Shown piece by piece: positions 41,826 through 50,789 of a stretch of DNA of 64,000 nt. Positions within the stretch are counted from its first letter, which is position 1. Every line of letters begins with the position of its first letter. Made by a program: the position numbers and the translations under genes. The stretch spans positions 8,644 to 72,643 of the forward strand of contig CANRKE010000001.1 in assembly GCA_947631135.1 (NCBI GenBank), in the 5' to 3' direction. The notes beneath the pieces are model-generated. The model was not told the DNA's origin, did not search any database, and was given only the letters and a program-made list of their open reading frames with translations. This stretch comes from an uncultured Bacilli bacterium. GTDB taxonomy: Bacteria; Bacillota_I; Bacilli_A; RF39; UBA660.

Positions 41826-43680
41826 GTTTACCTCTTCTTTTTAAATATATAAGTAATATAGATATATCTGCAGGGTTTACACCACTTATTCTTGATGCTT
41901 GTCCTATAGATTTTGGTTTAACATTTATTAATTTTTGTCTAGCTTCACTAGCTAAGTTTTTAACATTATTATAATCTATATCTTCTGGTATTAATTTTTC
42001 ATCTTGTTCTCTCATTTTTTTAGCTTCTTTTATTTCTTTATTTATATATCCTTCATATTTAATATTAGTAGATGTAATATCTAATATTTCATCGCTAAAA
42101 TTTAATGGTATAAAAAATTTTAAATCTTCTATTTTTATTTCTGGTCTTTTTAAAAGTTCATAAAGTGTAATTCCATCACTAATTTTGGAACTATTTTTAG
42201 ATTGTAAATAATTATTGTTTTTATCAGTAACACCTATTTTTTTATTTTTTAATATTTCTATACATTCATTTATTTGTTGCTTTTTTAATAAAAATTGTTC
42301 ATATCTCTTATCATCAACTAATCCTATTTCATGACCATATTCTCTAAGTCTTAAATCAGCATTATCATGTCTTAATAGTAATCTAAATTCTGCTCTACTA
42401 GTTAGTAATCTATATGGTTCTTTAGTACCTTTTGTTACTAAATCATCTATAAGTACACCTATATAGGCTTCATCTCTTCGTAATATTAATGGTTCTTTAT
42501 TTTGTAATTTTCTACTTGCGTTAATACCAGCAATTAATCCTTGTGCAGCTGCTTCTTCATATCCACTTGTACCATTTATTTGTCCTGCTGTAAATAAATT
42601 TTCTATTATTTTAGTTTCTAAAGAATAATTTATTTGTAATGGATCTATTGCATCATATTCTATTGCATATGCATATTTAAGTATTTTTACATTTTCTAAT
42701 CCCTCAATGCTGTGTACCATACGTTCTTGCACATCTCTTGGCATACTTGTTGAAAAGCCTTGTAAATATATATCGTCATAAAACAAACTTTCTGGTTCTA
42801 AAAATAATTGATGTCTAGATTTATCAGAAAATCTTACTACTTTATCTTCTATTGAAGGACAATATCTAGGACCTATTCCAGTTGCATATCCTCCGTACAT
42901 TGCTGATTTTTCTAAGTTATCTCTTATTATTTGATGTGTTAATTCATTTGTATAAACTAAATAACAAGGTACTTGTTTATTTACATCATAAAATATTTTA
43001 TTATCGAAACTAAATGTTAATTCTTGATTATCCCCATCTTCTCTTTGTGCTTTTTCATAATCTATACTATTTCTATCAAGACGTGGAGGTGTACCTGTTT
43101 TTAATCTTTGAATATTAAATCCTAAATCTTTTAATCTATCACTTAAAAAGTTAGATGGTCTTTGATTATTTGGTCCACTTCTTGTTCTTTCACTACCAAC
43201 TAAAATATCTGCTTTTAAATATGTTCCAGTAGTTAATATTACTATTTTACTTTTAATTTCTTCTCCATTTTCTAGTTTTACACCACAAACTTTTTTATCT
43301 TCTATTATTAAATCTTCTACTATATCTTCTTTTATTGTTAGATTTTTACAATTTTTTAATGTTTCTTGCATAGTTTTTGGATAAGTGATTTTGTCTGCTT
43401 GAGCTCTTAAACTTCTTACTGCAGGACCCTTTGATGAATTAAGTAATTTAATTTGTATATGGCTTTTATCTGCACATCTTCCCATTTCACCACCTAATGC
43501 ATCTATTTCTCTTACAACTATTCCTTTCGCACTTCCACCTATCGATGGATTGCATGGCATATCTGCAATATTATTTATATTTCCTGTAATTAATAATGTA
43601 TTATTGTTAAGTCGTGCACTAGATAATGCAGCTTCACATCCTGCATGTCCTCCTCCTACTACTATAATATCATATAACAT
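41818..43680 (-). CDS. mnmG: tRNA uridine-34 5-carboxymethylaminomethyl modification enzyme MnmG
   Basis: With MnmE it installs the cmnm5 group on wobble uridine, using FAD and glycine. IIVVGGGHAGCEAALSSARL is the FAD-binding start. CNPSIGGSAKGIVVREIDALGG and YCPSIEDKVVRF are family signatures, and the C-terminal RISGVNPADISILLIYLKRR interacts with tRNA. 620 residues, complete. It lies between mnmE and rsmG in the classical origin cluster. Confidence 0.97.
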   Translation of the reverse strand: MLYDIIVVGGGHAGCEAALSSARLNNNTLLITGNINNIADMPCNPSIGGSAKGIVVREIDALGGEMGRCADKSHIQIKLLNSSKGPAVRSLRAQADKITYPKTMQETLKNCKNLTIKEDIVEDLIIEDKKVCGVKLENGEEIKSKIVILTTGTYLKADILVGSERTRSGPNNQRPSNFLSDRLKDLGFNIQRLKTGTPPRLDRNSIDYEKAQREDGDNQELTFSFDNKIFYDVNKQVPCYLVYTNELTHQIIRDNLEKSAMYGGYATGIGPRYCPSIEDKVVRFSDKSRHQLFLEPESLFYDDIYLQGFSTSMPRDVQERMVHSIEGLENVKILKYAYAIEYDAIDPLQINYSLETKIIENLFTAGQINGTSGYEEAAAQGLIAGINASRKLQNKEPLILRRDEAYIGVLIDDLVTKGTKEPYRLLTSRAEFRLLLRHDNADLRLREYGHEIGLVDDKRYEQFLLKKQQINECIEILKNKKIGVTDKNNNYLQSKNSSKISDGITLYELLKRPEIKIEDLKFFIPLNFSDEILDITSTNIKYEGYINKEIKEAKKMREQDEKLIPEDIDYNNVKNLASEARQKLINVKPKSIGQASRISGVNPADISILLIYLKRRGKHE

Positions 43681-43758
43681 TGTACCACTTCCCTGCTTTT
43701 ATATTCTATCACAATTTTTATATTTTTTTTCTATAAACTAAAAGAAAATGATAATTAA

Positions 43759-45105
43759 TCATTTACCTAAACAAAAATTTTCAAACATTTTATCAATCAA
43801 TTCATCATTATAGTTATCTCCTGTTATTTCACCTAATAAATTCCATATTTCTTTTATATCTATTTCAATCATATCAATAGGTATATCTTGTGTTATGGTG
43901 TTGTCTACTTTATCTATTATATTAGAACATTTATTTAATAAACTAATAGTTCTTGCACTTGATAAAAATGTTAAATCTTCATCTGTTATTTTTTCTAAAT
44001 CAAATACTTTTAATATTTTTGATTTTAATTTATCAATGCCTTTTTCTGTTAATGTATTTCCATATACTATATTATCAATATTATCAATATCTATCTTTTT
44101 ATCTAAATCATCTTTATTAATAAATATTATTCTTATTTTATCTTTAGTTATATCTAATAATTCTTTATCATATTCTGTTAATTTTTCATTACCATTCAAA
44201 ACTATTATTGCTAAATCTATATTATTTAAAATATCTAAACTTTTTTTAACACCAATTTGTTCAATAACATCATCTGTTTTTCTAATTCCTGCTGTATCAT
44301 ATAGATTAATGACAATATCATCTATTTTACATGTTGCTTCTACTATATCTCTTGTTGTTCCTTCAATATTTGTTACAATCGCTTTATCTTCTTCAATCAA
44401 TCTATTAAGCAAACTACTTTTTCCTACATTTGGTCTTCCAAATATACCTACTTTTATTCCCTCTTTAATAAGCATATTGTTTTTAGATTTTTTTAATATA
44501 TAATTAATTTTATTTCTAAAATTCTTTATATTTTCTTTTATTAAATTATGTGTTATTTCTACTTCATCAGTATATTCTGGATAATCAATATTAACTTCTA
44601 TATTAGATAATATAAGTGCAATCTCATCTCTTAATTCTCTTATAGTATTTGATATTTTTTTCTCAATTCCATTTATTGCCATTTTTCTTGTAAGTTCTGT
44701 CTTTGAATTTATTAAATCGGAAATAGCTTCAGCTTCTAAAAGATCTATTCTTCCATTTAAATATGCTCTTTTTGTAAATTCTCCTGGTTGTGCTAATCTA
44801 GCTCCATTATCTAACAATAATTGTAATACCTTATTTGTTGTTGCATATCCACCATGACAATTGATTTCAACAATATCTTCTTTTGTATATGTTTTAGGTG
44901 CTAAAAATACACTAACTAACACTTCATCAATTTTCTCGTTATTATCAATAATATATCCATAAGTTATAGTATGACTTTGTTTACTTTTTAAATCGTTAGA
45001 AAAAATTTTGTCAACTAAATCAACTGAACCTGCTCCACTTACTCTTACTATTGATATAGCTCCAACTGATAATGATGTTGAAATACTTGCAATAATATCT
45101 TCCAT
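43759..45105 (-). CDS. mnmE: tRNA modification GTPase MnmE
   Basis: Partner of MnmG. The N-terminal domain binds a folate (VLVSVFLAPKTYTKEDIVEI, GEFTKRAYLNGRIDLLEAEA). The G domain has GRPNVGKSS (G1), GTTRD (G2), DTAGIR (G3) and NKDD (G4). The C-terminal FCLGK is the CxGK motif needed for modification. 448 residues, complete. It starts just after jag, 3 bases apart, in the order rnpA-yidC-jag-mnmE-mnmG-rsmG. Confidence 0.97.
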   Translation of the reverse strand: MEDIIASISTSLSVGAISIVRVSGAGSVDLVDKIFSNDLKSKQSHTITYGYIIDNNEKIDEVLVSVFLAPKTYTKEDIVEINCHGGYATTNKVLQLLLDNGARLAQPGEFTKRAYLNGRIDLLEAEAISDLINSKTELTRKMAINGIEKKISNTIRELRDEIALILSNIEVNIDYPEYTDEVEITHNLIKENIKNFRNKINYILKKSKNNMLIKEGIKVGIFGRPNVGKSSLLNRLIEEDKAIVTNIEGTTRDIVEATCKIDDIVINLYDTAGIRKTDDVIEQIGVKKSLDILNNIDLAIIVLNGNEKLTEYDKELLDITKDKIRIIFINKDDLDKKIDIDNIDNIVYGNTLTEKGIDKLKSKILKVFDLEKITDEDLTFLSSARTISLLNKCSNIIDKVDNTITQDIPIDMIEIDIKEIWNLLGEITGDNYNDELIDKMFENFCLGK

Positions 45106-45108
45106 TAT

Positions 45109-45705
45109 TTACTTCCTTTTTATTTCAATATATCTATTAGGTTCTTCTCCATAACTAGTAGATGTTACTTTATCATTTTCTCCTACTACATCATGTACAA
45201 TTTTTCTTTGATATGAATTCATAGAATCTAATTTATATGGAACTCCTGTACGTATTACTTCTCTTATAAGTTTCTTTACGTTTCTTCTTAGTTTTTCATC
45301 TATATTCTTTTGGTAAGAACCAATATCCATTTTTATACTTATATCAATGAATTGTTTTATATATGCATACATTAATATCTTCAATGATTTTAGCACATCA
45401 CCATTTTTACCTATTATTATTTTGTTTTCCTTTGAATCAACATCTATAAATATCATATCACTTTCATATTTAACATCTATGTTTGCTTCAATTTCCATTG
45501 CACTCAATATATTTGATAGCTTTTCTTTGATATCATCTAATATTTCATCTATTTTATAAACTATTATTTCACATTTTTTACTTAAAATACCATCTTTTTT
45601 ATAATTTACTTTATAAACTATGTCTTTTCTATCAATATTTAAATCTGATAATGCATTTGCTAGTGCAAGTTCTTCTGTTTTATCTTTATATATATAATTT
45701 TTCAT
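45109..45705 (-). CDS. jag: Jag/KhpB RNA-binding protein
   Basis: KhpB binds RNA and influences cell division and elongation in Gram-positives. Residues about 5-50 are the Jag-N domain, a KH domain follows (KIIIGKNGDVLKSLKILMYA), and an R3H domain is near the end (RKIVHDVVGENDKVTSTSYG, EEPNRYIEI). The length of 198 is normal. It overlaps the yidC stop by 4 bases. Confidence 0.95.
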   Translation of the reverse strand: MKNYIYKDKTEELALANALSDLNIDRKDIVYKVNYKKDGILSKKCEIIVYKIDEILDDIKEKLSNILSAMEIEANIDVKYESDMIFIDVDSKENKIIIGKNGDVLKSLKILMYAYIKQFIDISIKMDIGSYQKNIDEKLRRNVKKLIREVIRTGVPYKLDSMNSYQRKIVHDVVGENDKVTSTSYGEEPNRYIEIKRK

Positions 45706-46631
45706 TTTCTCTTCTTCTCCCTCTTAACCATCAAATTTTGGAAAATAGTAAATAGGGATGATGCAATCCAATATAGTGCGATTGCTGTTGGTAATGAGAA
45801 AGATGCTACTGTTATAAATATAATTAAAAATCTTGTCATAAATTTCATTTGTTGTTCTTGTTCTGGTGATGCTGCTGTTTGATTTAATTTAAATGAAAAA
45901 TATGTAGTTCCAATTATAAGTACTAATAATATAAGATATATATAATGTCCTTTAGTAAGTGCGACTATTGGTGTTGTACCAAGATCTAATGTTAAAAACT
46001 TACCTTCAAATAGTGCTGGTATTCTGTTTACTGCTTCTAAGAATGCAAAGAATACTGGAATTTGTAGAAATGAGAATAAGCACCCACTCATAGGATTTAT
46101 GTTGTACTTTTTATATACTGCTAATGTTTCTTGAGTTTTCATCATCATTACATCTTTATCATCTTGTGGTTTATTTGCATATTTTCTTTCTATTTTATCT
46201 ATTTCTGGTTGTGCTTTCTTTATATATTCAGATTGTAGTGCTGTTTTTTTAGTAATTGGATATGTTACTAATCTTATTAATAAACTTACTATTATTATTG
46301 ATAACCCATAATTTTTAATAAGTAATCCAATCTTTATTATGCACCATGCAAGTGGCTTTACAAAAATTGATGTCCATAATCCCTCATATCCACCTGAATT
46401 TATTTTAAAATCTTTACATGCAACTAATTTGTCAACATTAACATCGTTTTCTTTGTAAAGTTTTATTACATCTTCGTTTGTTGGTCTACAAAGTATATTT
46501 TCATATAATGTTTGTCCTGTTTCTTTATAAGTTATTACTTTCTTATCTTTTCCCACTAATGTTTTAGTACAACCTGTAGTAAGAAATAATACACCTATTA
46601 ATAAAATTATTATTTTTTTATATTTTTTCAT
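45702..46631 (-). CDS. yidC: Membrane protein insertase YidC/OxaA
   Basis: It inserts proteins into the membrane with or without SecYEG. The N-terminus is a lipoprotein signal, LIGVLFLTTGCTKT, with the lipidated Cys. Five transmembrane segments follow, including SIIIVSLLIRLVTYPITKK, with the conserved charged residue of the hydrophilic groove, and SGCLFSFLQIPVFFAFLEAV. A basic C-terminal tail (MVKREKKRK) can contact ribosomes. 309 residues. It overlaps rnpA by one base. Confidence 0.97.
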   Translation of the reverse strand: MKKYKKIIILLIGVLFLTTGCTKTLVGKDKKVITYKETGQTLYENILCRPTNEDVIKLYKENDVNVDKLVACKDFKINSGGYEGLWTSIFVKPLAWCIIKIGLLIKNYGLSIIIVSLLIRLVTYPITKKTALQSEYIKKAQPEIDKIERKYANKPQDDKDVMMMKTQETLAVYKKYNINPMSGCLFSFLQIPVFFAFLEAVNRIPALFEGKFLTLDLGTTPIVALTKGHYIYLILLVLIIGTTYFSFKLNQTAASPEQEQQMKFMTRFLIIFITVASFSLPTAIALYWIASSLFTIFQNLMVKREKKRK

Positions 46632-46957
46632 TATTTCATCTCCATCTTTTTTATTAAGGATAATATTTTTTCTTCTTTATATTTGAATTTTTTTAATTCG
46701 TTTCCCTTTCTTATCATTATAATATATTCTTTATCATTTGGAAATAGTTTTTTATATTTATGAATAATATTTTTTGTTTGTCTTTTAAGTTTGTTTCTAA
46801 GAACTGCATTCCCTATTTTTTTTGGTACTGATATTCCAAATTTTTTAACATCACTATCTATATAATATATAGTGTAGATATCATTACTTATATATATTTG
46901 ATTTTTTATTATTTCTTGAAATCTTTTATTTTCTTTTATAATATCTTCTTTATTCAT
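46631..46957 (-). CDS. rnpA: Ribonuclease P protein component
   Basis: The small basic subunit that helps the RNase P RNA cleave 5' leaders from pre-tRNA. The RNR signature is read as IGNAVLRNKLKRQTKN, and the FGISVPKKI strand precedes it. The start at 46957 (MNKEDIIKEN) follows AGGTG at 6 bases; the upstream GTG at 46966 overlaps that site. 108 residues. An intrinsic terminator separates it from rpmH. Confidence 0.96.
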   Translation of the reverse strand: MNKEDIIKENKRFQEIIKNQIYISNDIYTIYYIDSDVKKFGISVPKKIGNAVLRNKLKRQTKNIIHKYKKLFPNDKEYIIMIRKGNELKKFKYKEEKILSLIKKMEMK

Positions 46958-46976
46958 AAGTATCACCTACCGTTAG

Positions 46977-47000
46977 AAAAAAAACCACTATTTATAGTGG
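46977..47000 (-). terminator. Terminator between rpmH and rnpA
   Basis: Stem CCACTA/TAGTGG with a 4-base loop, followed on the minus strand by eight T. It lies only 19 bases before the rnpA start codon. Confidence 0.85.
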
Positions 47001-47011
47001 ATTAATACTCA

Positions 47012-47134
47012 TTACTTACAAAGTCTTTTACGTCCTTTTCTTCTTCTACTAGATAAAATTTTAGATTCAGCACGTTTCATAAAACCATGTTTCTTTTTCA
47101 TTTTTCTATTGTTTGGTTGATAAGTTCTTTTCAT
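47012..47134 (-). CDS. rpmH: Large ribosomal subunit protein bL34
   Basis: A 40-residue gene read from the sequence: MKRTYQPNNRKMKKKHGFMK at the start and SSRRRKGRKRLCK at the end, with GGAGGT before the ATG at 47134. bL34 is usually 44-46 residues; about four residues are missing between HGF and the RRRKGRKRL motif. It is the first gene of the rpmH-rnpA-yidC-jag set, read away from oriC, with a good promoter at 47181-47208. Confidence 0.95.
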   Translation of the reverse strand: MKRTYQPNNRKMKKKHGFMKRAESKILSSRRRKGRKRLCK

Positions 47135-47180
47135 TTTAACACCTCCAAGCATATATTCTATTTTTTCTTTCGCATATATA

Positions 47181-47208
47181 ATTATAAAGAAATATATTTT
47201 TTTGTCAA
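47181..47208 (-). promoter_or_regulatory. Promoter of rpmH
   Basis: On the minus strand TTGACA (47203-47208), 16 bases, TATAAT (47181-47186). Confidence 0.75.
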
Positions 47209-47285
47209 TATTTTTTATAAACTTTTCTTAAGTCAATAATAAAAATTTTATAATTTTATTACATTTTTTTTAATTTATTATTAAA

Positions 47286-48209
47286 CTAATAATATATAGT
47301 TATTGTATGATGAGTTTTACTTTTTTTATTTTTCTTTCCCATACACCATATTAAATTATCTAATTCAACAGAATTTATAATTATATTTTTTTCTTTTAGT
47401 TTTTCTTTTATTATTTCAATTACATATAACATGTTAGCTCTAATTTCTATTTCCATTTCACTATCATGTAATAATTCTACTTCATTATCGACAATATCTT
47501 CTAATGCATCATTGTATACTAAAATACCATAATCTCTGAATGTTCTTGGTATTCCATAATCAGCACACCCACTTAAGTTATTTACATTTTTTAAATTATT
47601 ATTAATTGTTTCTGATAAATAATATAAATCATTTGTAAGTAAAATTGCACGTTTATTAAAGTGTATTATTTTGTTTTTATAAAAAGACTTATCGTCAAAA
47701 CTTTTAAAGTTATTTGTAATATAATTTAATAAATCTATATCTTTTTTTATAGAAAATATTTCATTATAAAAATTCTTATTATCATAAATATAATTTATTG
47801 TTTCAATAAAATTATTATATCTCTCATTTAATAATGGAATTTTTCCTTCAACAGAATTAAAAATATTTTCAAATTGTTTTTTATTAATTGAATGTAAATA
47901 TTCTATATTTAAAAATTTTGAATTACTTTCTACTTTTTTTATTATTGAATAAAATAAAGCATTTGATCCACTCATAATTTCATGATTATATTCTATTTTC
48001 CATTTTGGTTTTTTCCAAAAGCAAAAATTCATAGATTCTATTATAAAAGCTAGTAATATCCATTCTTTCTCACTTAATTTAATATTTAAATCTTTTGACC
48101 AATGTTTATAATTAATTTCTTTTAAGTTATTTATAAAGTCATTAATCTTATTATTATTGATTTTAACATATTTACTATTTTTTACTACATATTCAAATTC
48201 ATCTTTCAT
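47286..48209 (-). CDS. qng1: Queuosine 5'-phosphate N-glycosidase homologue (QNG1/DUF2419)
   Basis: The family hydrolyses queuosine 5'-monophosphate to queuine, letting cells recover the base for tRNA-guanine transglycosylase. The 307-residue protein aligns by eye along the whole length: IESMNFCFW (57-65), MSGSNALFYSI, PLLNERYNNF, HFNKRAILLTND (183-194), GCADYGIPRTFRDYGILVYN (214-233), EMEIEIRA (251-258), INSVELDNLIW (278-288) and a terminal HTITIYY. All these blocks are hallmarks of DUF2419. It is the last gene of a six-gene operon whose preceding gene is a kinase-like protein. The natural substrate could be another deazaguanine nucleotide. Confidence 0.85.
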   Translation of the reverse strand: MKDEFEYVVKNSKYVKINNNKINDFINNLKEINYKHWSKDLNIKLSEKEWILLAFIIESMNFCFWKKPKWKIEYNHEIMSGSNALFYSIIKKVESNSKFLNIEYLHSINKKQFENIFNSVEGKIPLLNERYNNFIETINYIYDNKNFYNEIFSIKKDIDLLNYITNNFKSFDDKSFYKNKIIHFNKRAILLTNDLYYLSETINNNLKNVNNLSGCADYGIPRTFRDYGILVYNDALEDIVDNEVELLHDSEMEIEIRANMLYVIEIIKEKLKEKNIIINSVELDNLIWCMGKKNKKSKTHHTITIYY

Positions 48210-48212
48210 ATA

Positions 48213-48767
48213 CTATTCCTTTCTTAATAATAATTTTTTACTTTTTATAATATTGTTTATTTGTAACATTGTATTGTCAATAGAATTATTATTATCAACA
48301 ATATAAATTTTATCATATTTTTTATATAATTGTAAATAAACATTGTTTTCATAATTATAAAAATCTTCATCAAAAATAAAATTATTTCTTTTTTGTAATC
48401 TTTCTTTAATTTTATATTTGCTTACTTTTAAATATATAGTGTGTGGATGAAATATATTTATAGATAATATTTCATCGGCTGTTTCTTGTATTGTTTTTTT
48501 TAGTTGATAATTTAACCTAATTATAGTTGTATAAAAGAATCTATCAAATATATAATTACCATTATTACATTCATATATATTGGCTTCATGTCCTATTATA
48601 TAAATTTTTTTTTGTAACTCTGCATTACAAGTTCTGGCAAATTCTATATATTTTCTATACCAATCAGGGATAGATGTTCTAGGAATAATATTATATTCTT
48701 TTGATATATGTTTAATTAATGTTGATTTGCCAGATCCATTACTTCCTTCTAAAACTAATATTGACAT
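48213..48767 (-). CDS. P-loop nucleoside/nucleotide kinase-like protein
   Basis: 184 residues with the pattern of deoxynucleoside or thymidylate kinases: Walker A GSNGSGKST (8-16), a DRFFYTT segment (75-81) corresponding to the DR motif that contacts substrate phosphate or sugar, and a basic LID-like stretch KIKERLQKRNNF. The start overlaps the stop of the preceding gene as TAATG. Placed directly before the QNG1-like gene, it could phosphorylate a nucleoside to the 5'-monophosphate that a QNG1 enzyme requires. That link is inference; the substrate is unknown. Confidence 0.7.
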   Translation of the reverse strand: MSILVLEGSNGSGKSTLIKHISKEYNIIPRTSIPDWYRKYIEFARTCNAELQKKIYIIGHEANIYECNNGNYIFDRFFYTTIIRLNYQLKKTIQETADEILSINIFHPHTIYLKVSKYKIKERLQKRNNFIFDEDFYNYENNVYLQLYKKYDKIYIVDNNNSIDNTMLQINNIIKSKKLLLRKE

Positions 48768-50776
48768 TATATTTTCCTCATTACTAATACATGTTTTTGT
48801 GAATTATTTCTTGTTTTAATTTTAATATCATGAGAATTTCCTATATCATAATCCCAAAAATTCCTATTTATGATTTCTAGTATATCATTTAATTCAAAAA
48901 ACATTTGATTAAAATCATATTCTTTAATTATTTGATTTTTATAATACAACTTATAAACTGTTTGTTCTTTCGCACTTTTAATATCATAATGACGTTGAAT
49001 AACTAATTTATATTTTTCATCGACATATAATTCTTTGTAAAAATTTGTATCCACACTTTCTCTCCATATTTTATTAAAACAGTCAAATACTATTATTCCG
49101 TTTTTTCTTAATATTAAATATATTTTATTTAACATTTTACTTAATTCTTCTTTATTGCTATAGCAGTTATATAGGCTATATGCATAATCAAAAAGATAAT
49201 TAAAATTGTGCATCAAAAAATCATCTTTTATATAAATAAAATCTTTTTCATTACCAATAAATTGATAAGATTCATAATCTATACCTACTATGTCATTATA
49301 TCCTGCCTTTTTTAATTGATTTGCTATTCTTCCATATCCACACATGATGTCTAGTATTTTACCATTTTTATTTGAAAAGATTTTTGAAAGAAAATCTATT
49401 TCTTTTATAGTATAATTTGACATTGCTTTCGATGTGTAATTGTGATATGTACCTAATTCATTAAAAGATTTTCTATCTTTGATTATATTAACGTTCATTT
49501 TTTCATTATCTAATTGATCAGCAAATAAACTATTATTTATATTGTTTTGATTTAATATTATTTTAATTTCTTGCTTTTGAATCATACTTAAGAAATTAGT
49601 GCATATTATAATATAATTTTTAAATAATTCATAGTTTAATTCATTTATATTTCTTTTTAAATCATTAATAATTGCAATTATTATACTTGTTTTACTGTAG
49701 TTTTCTATATTTGGTAAGTATAAATCATTTGTACCATAAACCACAATTTTATTAAGTATATTTTTTTCATTGTATTTTTGATTATTTGTATTCGATAATA
49801 GAATATATCCAAAAAATTTTCCTAATGCATCAATTAAATATTGTCTATCATATTCATTATTTTGCATTTTTAAAATATATTCTTTAAATATCATACTTTG
49901 CTTTTTATTATTGATAAAATTAAATGGATTACTTTTGTAGGTAGTATTAAATTCTGTAGAAAGTATGATTGGAAGTTGAGATTTAACTGTTTTTTTTCTG
50001 CCATATATGATACCAAATTGATTAAATTCGTTTATTAGTTTTTCTTTTAAATATGATGGAAAATATATATTATTAGCAAATAAGTTCAAATAATTATTGG
50101 AATCTATATTATTTTTTTTAAAAAAATTATGAATATTAATTATAAATTCTTTCCTAAGTTTATTAAATTCAAGTCTATCATAATTTATATTAAAACCTTT
50201 TAATATTGAATCAGCTAATATTCCTAGATATATATTGTCATTTTTTTCAATATGTGAAAAATCTAGATGAATATAATGATCTTTACCATCTTCTGTTATA
50301 AACGATGGCGAAATAAAGTTAACTGTAATTCTTGAATTGTCAGTTCCGTAAGCAAAAAATAAGCTAGTATTTCTATCATGTGATATTTTTTTAATTATTA
50401 TTTCTTTATTTAATTCACAAATATTTTTAATAAGTTTTTTAGATACTAGATTTATAGTGCTTTTTATACTATTATATATACCATTTAGTCTTATAATATC
50501 TATTTCCCCAGCAAATAATAATTTTAGATCCAAGTCAAGATATTTTTTTTCAAAATTAAAGTTAGTTGTTTTTAAAAATTCTATTATTTTTTCTATATCT
50601 TTTTGATTTTCATATATAATCATGAAATCAAAATCTCCAATTTTATTTTTATTATTATACTTTATAGAATCGTAAGCAAATCCTCCACCTGTTACAAATG
50701 ATGCATTGATATTATTATCTTTTAACAATAAATTAATTTCTTTACAAAAATTACTTCCTACATTTCTGTAATTCAT
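48767..50776 (-). CDS. Nucleotidyltransferase-like domain fused to a SAM-dependent methyltransferase
   Basis: 669 residues. The N-terminus has a nucleotidyltransferase-like pattern: FVTGGGFAYDS (28-38), then GDFDFMI (47-53) supplying an Asp-x-Asp-type metal site, and a later GEIDIIRL. The middle 250 residues are unassigned. From about 474, ILDIMCGYGRIANQLKKAGY is a classical SAM-binding motif I, with VGIDYESYQF as motif II, in a class I methyltransferase fold ending at NSQKHVLVMRKI. I know no described protein with this arrangement. Substrates cannot be deduced. A clear AAAGGAGG site precedes the ATG. Confidence 0.65.
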   Translation of the reverse strand: MNYRNVGSNFCKEINLLLKDNNINASFVTGGGFAYDSIKYNNKNKIGDFDFMIIYENQKDIEKIIEFLKTTNFNFEKKYLDLDLKLLFAGEIDIIRLNGIYNSIKSTINLVSKKLIKNICELNKEIIIKKISHDRNTSLFFAYGTDNSRITVNFISPSFITEDGKDHYIHLDFSHIEKNDNIYLGILADSILKGFNINYDRLEFNKLRKEFIINIHNFFKKNNIDSNNYLNLFANNIYFPSYLKEKLINEFNQFGIIYGRKKTVKSQLPIILSTEFNTTYKSNPFNFINNKKQSMIFKEYILKMQNNEYDRQYLIDALGKFFGYILLSNTNNQKYNEKNILNKIVVYGTNDLYLPNIENYSKTSIIIAIINDLKRNINELNYELFKNYIIICTNFLSMIQKQEIKIILNQNNINNSLFADQLDNEKMNVNIIKDRKSFNELGTYHNYTSKAMSNYTIKEIDFLSKIFSNKNGKILDIMCGYGRIANQLKKAGYNDIVGIDYESYQFIGNEKDFIYIKDDFLMHNFNYLFDYAYSLYNCYSNKEELSKMLNKIYLILRKNGIIVFDCFNKIWRESVDTNFYKELYVDEKYKLVIQRHYDIKSAKEQTVYKLYYKNQIIKEYDFNQMFFELNDILEIINRNFWDYDIGNSHDIKIKTRNNSQKHVLVMRKI

Positions 50777-50789
50777 ATTTTTTCCTCCT

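Noticed and set aside
47225..47270. Terminator for the six-gene operon
   Set aside because: An A/T hairpin exists after the last gene but it lacks a proper T tract and overlaps the rpmH promoter region; too weak to list.
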